Notes under the pieces: model-generated
What the model was told of the DNA's origin: nothing
Databases searched by the model: none
Seen by the model: the letters and a program-made list of their open reading frames with translations, nothing else
From: JBCAWW01 sp039024315
GTDB lineage: Bacteria; Bacteroidota; Bacteroidia; J057
NCBI GenBank assembly: GCA_039024315.1
Contig: JBCCQN010000209.1
Span: 1-14,285 of the forward strand
Direction of reading: 5' to 3'
DNA: 14,285 bases
Part shown: positions 13,114 to 14,285 of the stretch, in pieces
Position numbering within the stretch: the first letter of the stretch is position 1
How the letters are laid out: every line of letters starts with the position of its first letter
Program-made: the position numbers and the translations under genes

Positions 13114-14285
13114 ATGGAGATTCGAAAACTACTTATTTGTCTATTTGTACTGATTATCTGCCTTAGAGTTACGGCTCAGGACAATCCTAGCCGCTGGACG
13201 GTAGAAGATGTGGTGAAACAAACCTCTGTTTCTAGTCCTCAATTTTCACCGGATGGCAACAGCCTTATATGGGTTCATCGCCGACCCTCTAAGAAGAAGG
13301 ATCGTTTTGTTAATGACCTCTGGCTCACTCGATTGGATGCATTAAAAGGGCAAAAATGGCCAAGTATTCAATTAACTCGCTCTGAGGATTCGGATAATAG
13401 TCCCCATTTTTCTGCCGATGGCGAACGCATCTATTTCCTTTCTTCTCGCAAAGGCGGTAAAACTTTATGGGCAATGAGCGTGTATGGAGGCGAAGCCTTT
13501 GCGGTAGACTCGTTCCCCGCAGGGATCTCCTCAGTTAGATGGTTGGATGATAACACATTAACCTTTGTCGCTAGCGAAGGCAAAACCTTGCGAGAGCAGG
13601 AACTAAAAAAGAAGAAGGATAATGTAGTGGTCGTCGAAGACTCCGCTCATATGTCAGTAAGGCGGATTTTTACCTATGACTTAAAAAAGAAAACAGTACG
13701 GCGCCTAACAGATAATCAATTTCCTGTTTCCAGTTATGCGGTATCCAAGGATGGAAATTGGTTGGTGAGTAGACATATTCGTTCTCCACACTATGCTTCT
13801 GACGGTAAACCAGAGCCATGGTATTTTCTTTGGGATCTGAAAAAGGGCACCAAAGAACAAATTTTAGCAGGATACCAAGACCCTAGTAGCTATGAGTTTA
13901 CTGCGGACAAAAGTGGTTTTTATTTTCGAGCTACCCAATCTTCTTTGCCAGAGTGGGGGGGAGCAGGTATTAGTTTGCTATACTTCTTCAACTTAGAGAG
14001 TAAAACCGCCTCTCAGATTGACTTAGACTGGGATTGGGGTTTGAGTGGGGGCTATCGCTTATGGGGCAATGATTTGTTTTTACAGCTTGCCAATGGTCCC
14101 ACCAATAAGATGATACACCTCAAAAAAGAGGCTGATGCTTGGCGTTTAAACCCTGTAGATGTAGGGAGTTTGACAGATCGATGCAATGTGATGGCGGTTT
14201 CTAAAGATGGCAAGCAAGTTGCCTTTGCTTATTCCACTGCCTCTGTTCCCACACAATTTCGCGTTGGGCGGATAGCCCAAGGAAA
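13114..14285 (+). CDS. Exported S9-type peptidase, beta-propeller part (3' partial)
   Basis: The frame from the ATG at 13114 is open for 390 codons to the end of the window. Residues 1-21 are a signal peptide (EIRKLL, hydrophobic core, VTA before QDN). WTVEDVVKQTSVSSPQFSPDG follows, the usual opening of S9 prolyl-oligopeptidase/acylaminoacyl-peptidase family members. PD40-type propeller blades are visible: SPQFSPDGNSLIWV (about 41-54), SPHFSADGERIYFLSSR (about 98-114), and further DG-containing blades later. The serine hydrolase domain would lie beyond the window, so peptidase activity is inferred from the N-terminal half alone. A TolB-like or other propeller protein remains possible. It is transcribed divergently from the papain-like protease with about 90 nt between; no perfect TAnnTTTG box is seen there. 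Confidence 0.82.
   Translation, partial: MEIRKLLICLFVLIICLRVTAQDNPSRWTVEDVVKQTSVSSPQFSPDGNSLIWVHRRPSKKKDRFVNDLWLTRLDALKGQKWPSIQLTRSEDSDNSPHFSADGERIYFLSSRKGGKTLWAMSVYGGEAFAVDSFPAGISSVRWLDDNTLTFVASEGKTLREQELKKKKDNVVVVEDSAHMSVRRIFTYDLKKKTVRRLTDNQFPVSSYAVSKDGNWLVSRHIRSPHYASDGKPEPWYFLWDLKKGTKEQILAGYQDPSSYEFTADKSGFYFRATQSSLPEWGGAGISLLYFFNLESKTASQIDLDWDWGLSGGYRLWGNDLFLQLANGPTNKMIHLKKEADAWRLNPVDVGSLTDRCNVMAVSKDGKQVAFAYSTASVPTQFRVGRIAQG

Noticed and set aside
1..14285. CRISPR, tRNA, rRNA, IS element, phage or defence system
   Set aside because: I saw no regularly spaced direct repeats, no tRNA-like cloverleaf, no transposase or integrase motif and no defence-protein motif among the coding frames.

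Overview
The window looks like a chromosomal segment of a Bacteroidota bacterium, perhaps a Saprospiria- or Chitinophagales-type lineage (class-level placement is inference). The evidence is a type IX secretion C-terminal tail on an exported protein, a GWxTD-domain protein, a Bacteroidota-style WbqC-like protein, a LytS/LytTR two-component pair, fused RibBA, and promoter boxes of the Bacteroidota type (TTG, about 19 nt, TAnnTTTG). I saw no tRNA, rRNA, CRISPR array, insertion sequence, phage gene or recognisable defence island. It reads as an ordinary housekeeping and envelope region with some unusual intergenic DNA.

Layout. 1-2556 (+): a LytS-type sensor kinase (5' end cut by the window), its LytTR response regulator 1 nt downstream, and a YheT-type alpha/beta hydrolase 11 nt further on; these are probably one transcript. 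2557-2816: a gap with no clear element. 2817-4163 (+): a secreted protein with two tandem laminin-B-like domains and a type IX sorting tail. 4342-4374: a strong bidirectional terminator shared with the converging ribBA gene (4404-5624, -). 5625-6004: a 380-nt AT-rich divergent regulatory region with a ribBA promoter, tandem -7 boxes for the next gene, and spaced inverted repeats. 6005-6310 (+): a small cysteine-free ArsR-type regulator. 6318-6995 (-): a WbqC-like protein. 7043-10857 (+): a run of four genes (GWxTD protein, LpxL/HtrB-like acyltransferase, YbaB/EbfC nucleoid protein, family 2 glycosyltransferase), with a textbook promoter restarting transcription before ybaB. 10851-11039: an unusual palindrome-rich intergenic element between converging genes. 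11060-13022 (-): a papain-like protease followed by a membrane-anchored alpha/beta hydrolase, probably an operon. 13114-end (+): the N-terminal part of an exported S9 prolyl-oligopeptidase-type peptidase that runs off the window.

How they fit together. Much of the window serves the envelope or outside of the cell: lipid acylation, sugar transfer, a WbqC-like surface-polysaccharide protein, exported peptidases and a type IX secreted adhesin-like protein. LytS/LytTR pairs in general often control envelope functions, but the target here is unknown. RibBA supplies both entry steps of riboflavin synthesis and shows no FMN riboswitch. The most unusual DNA is the 10851-11039 element, which has two perfect 20-bp palindromes with compensating differences inside an imperfect inverted repeat.
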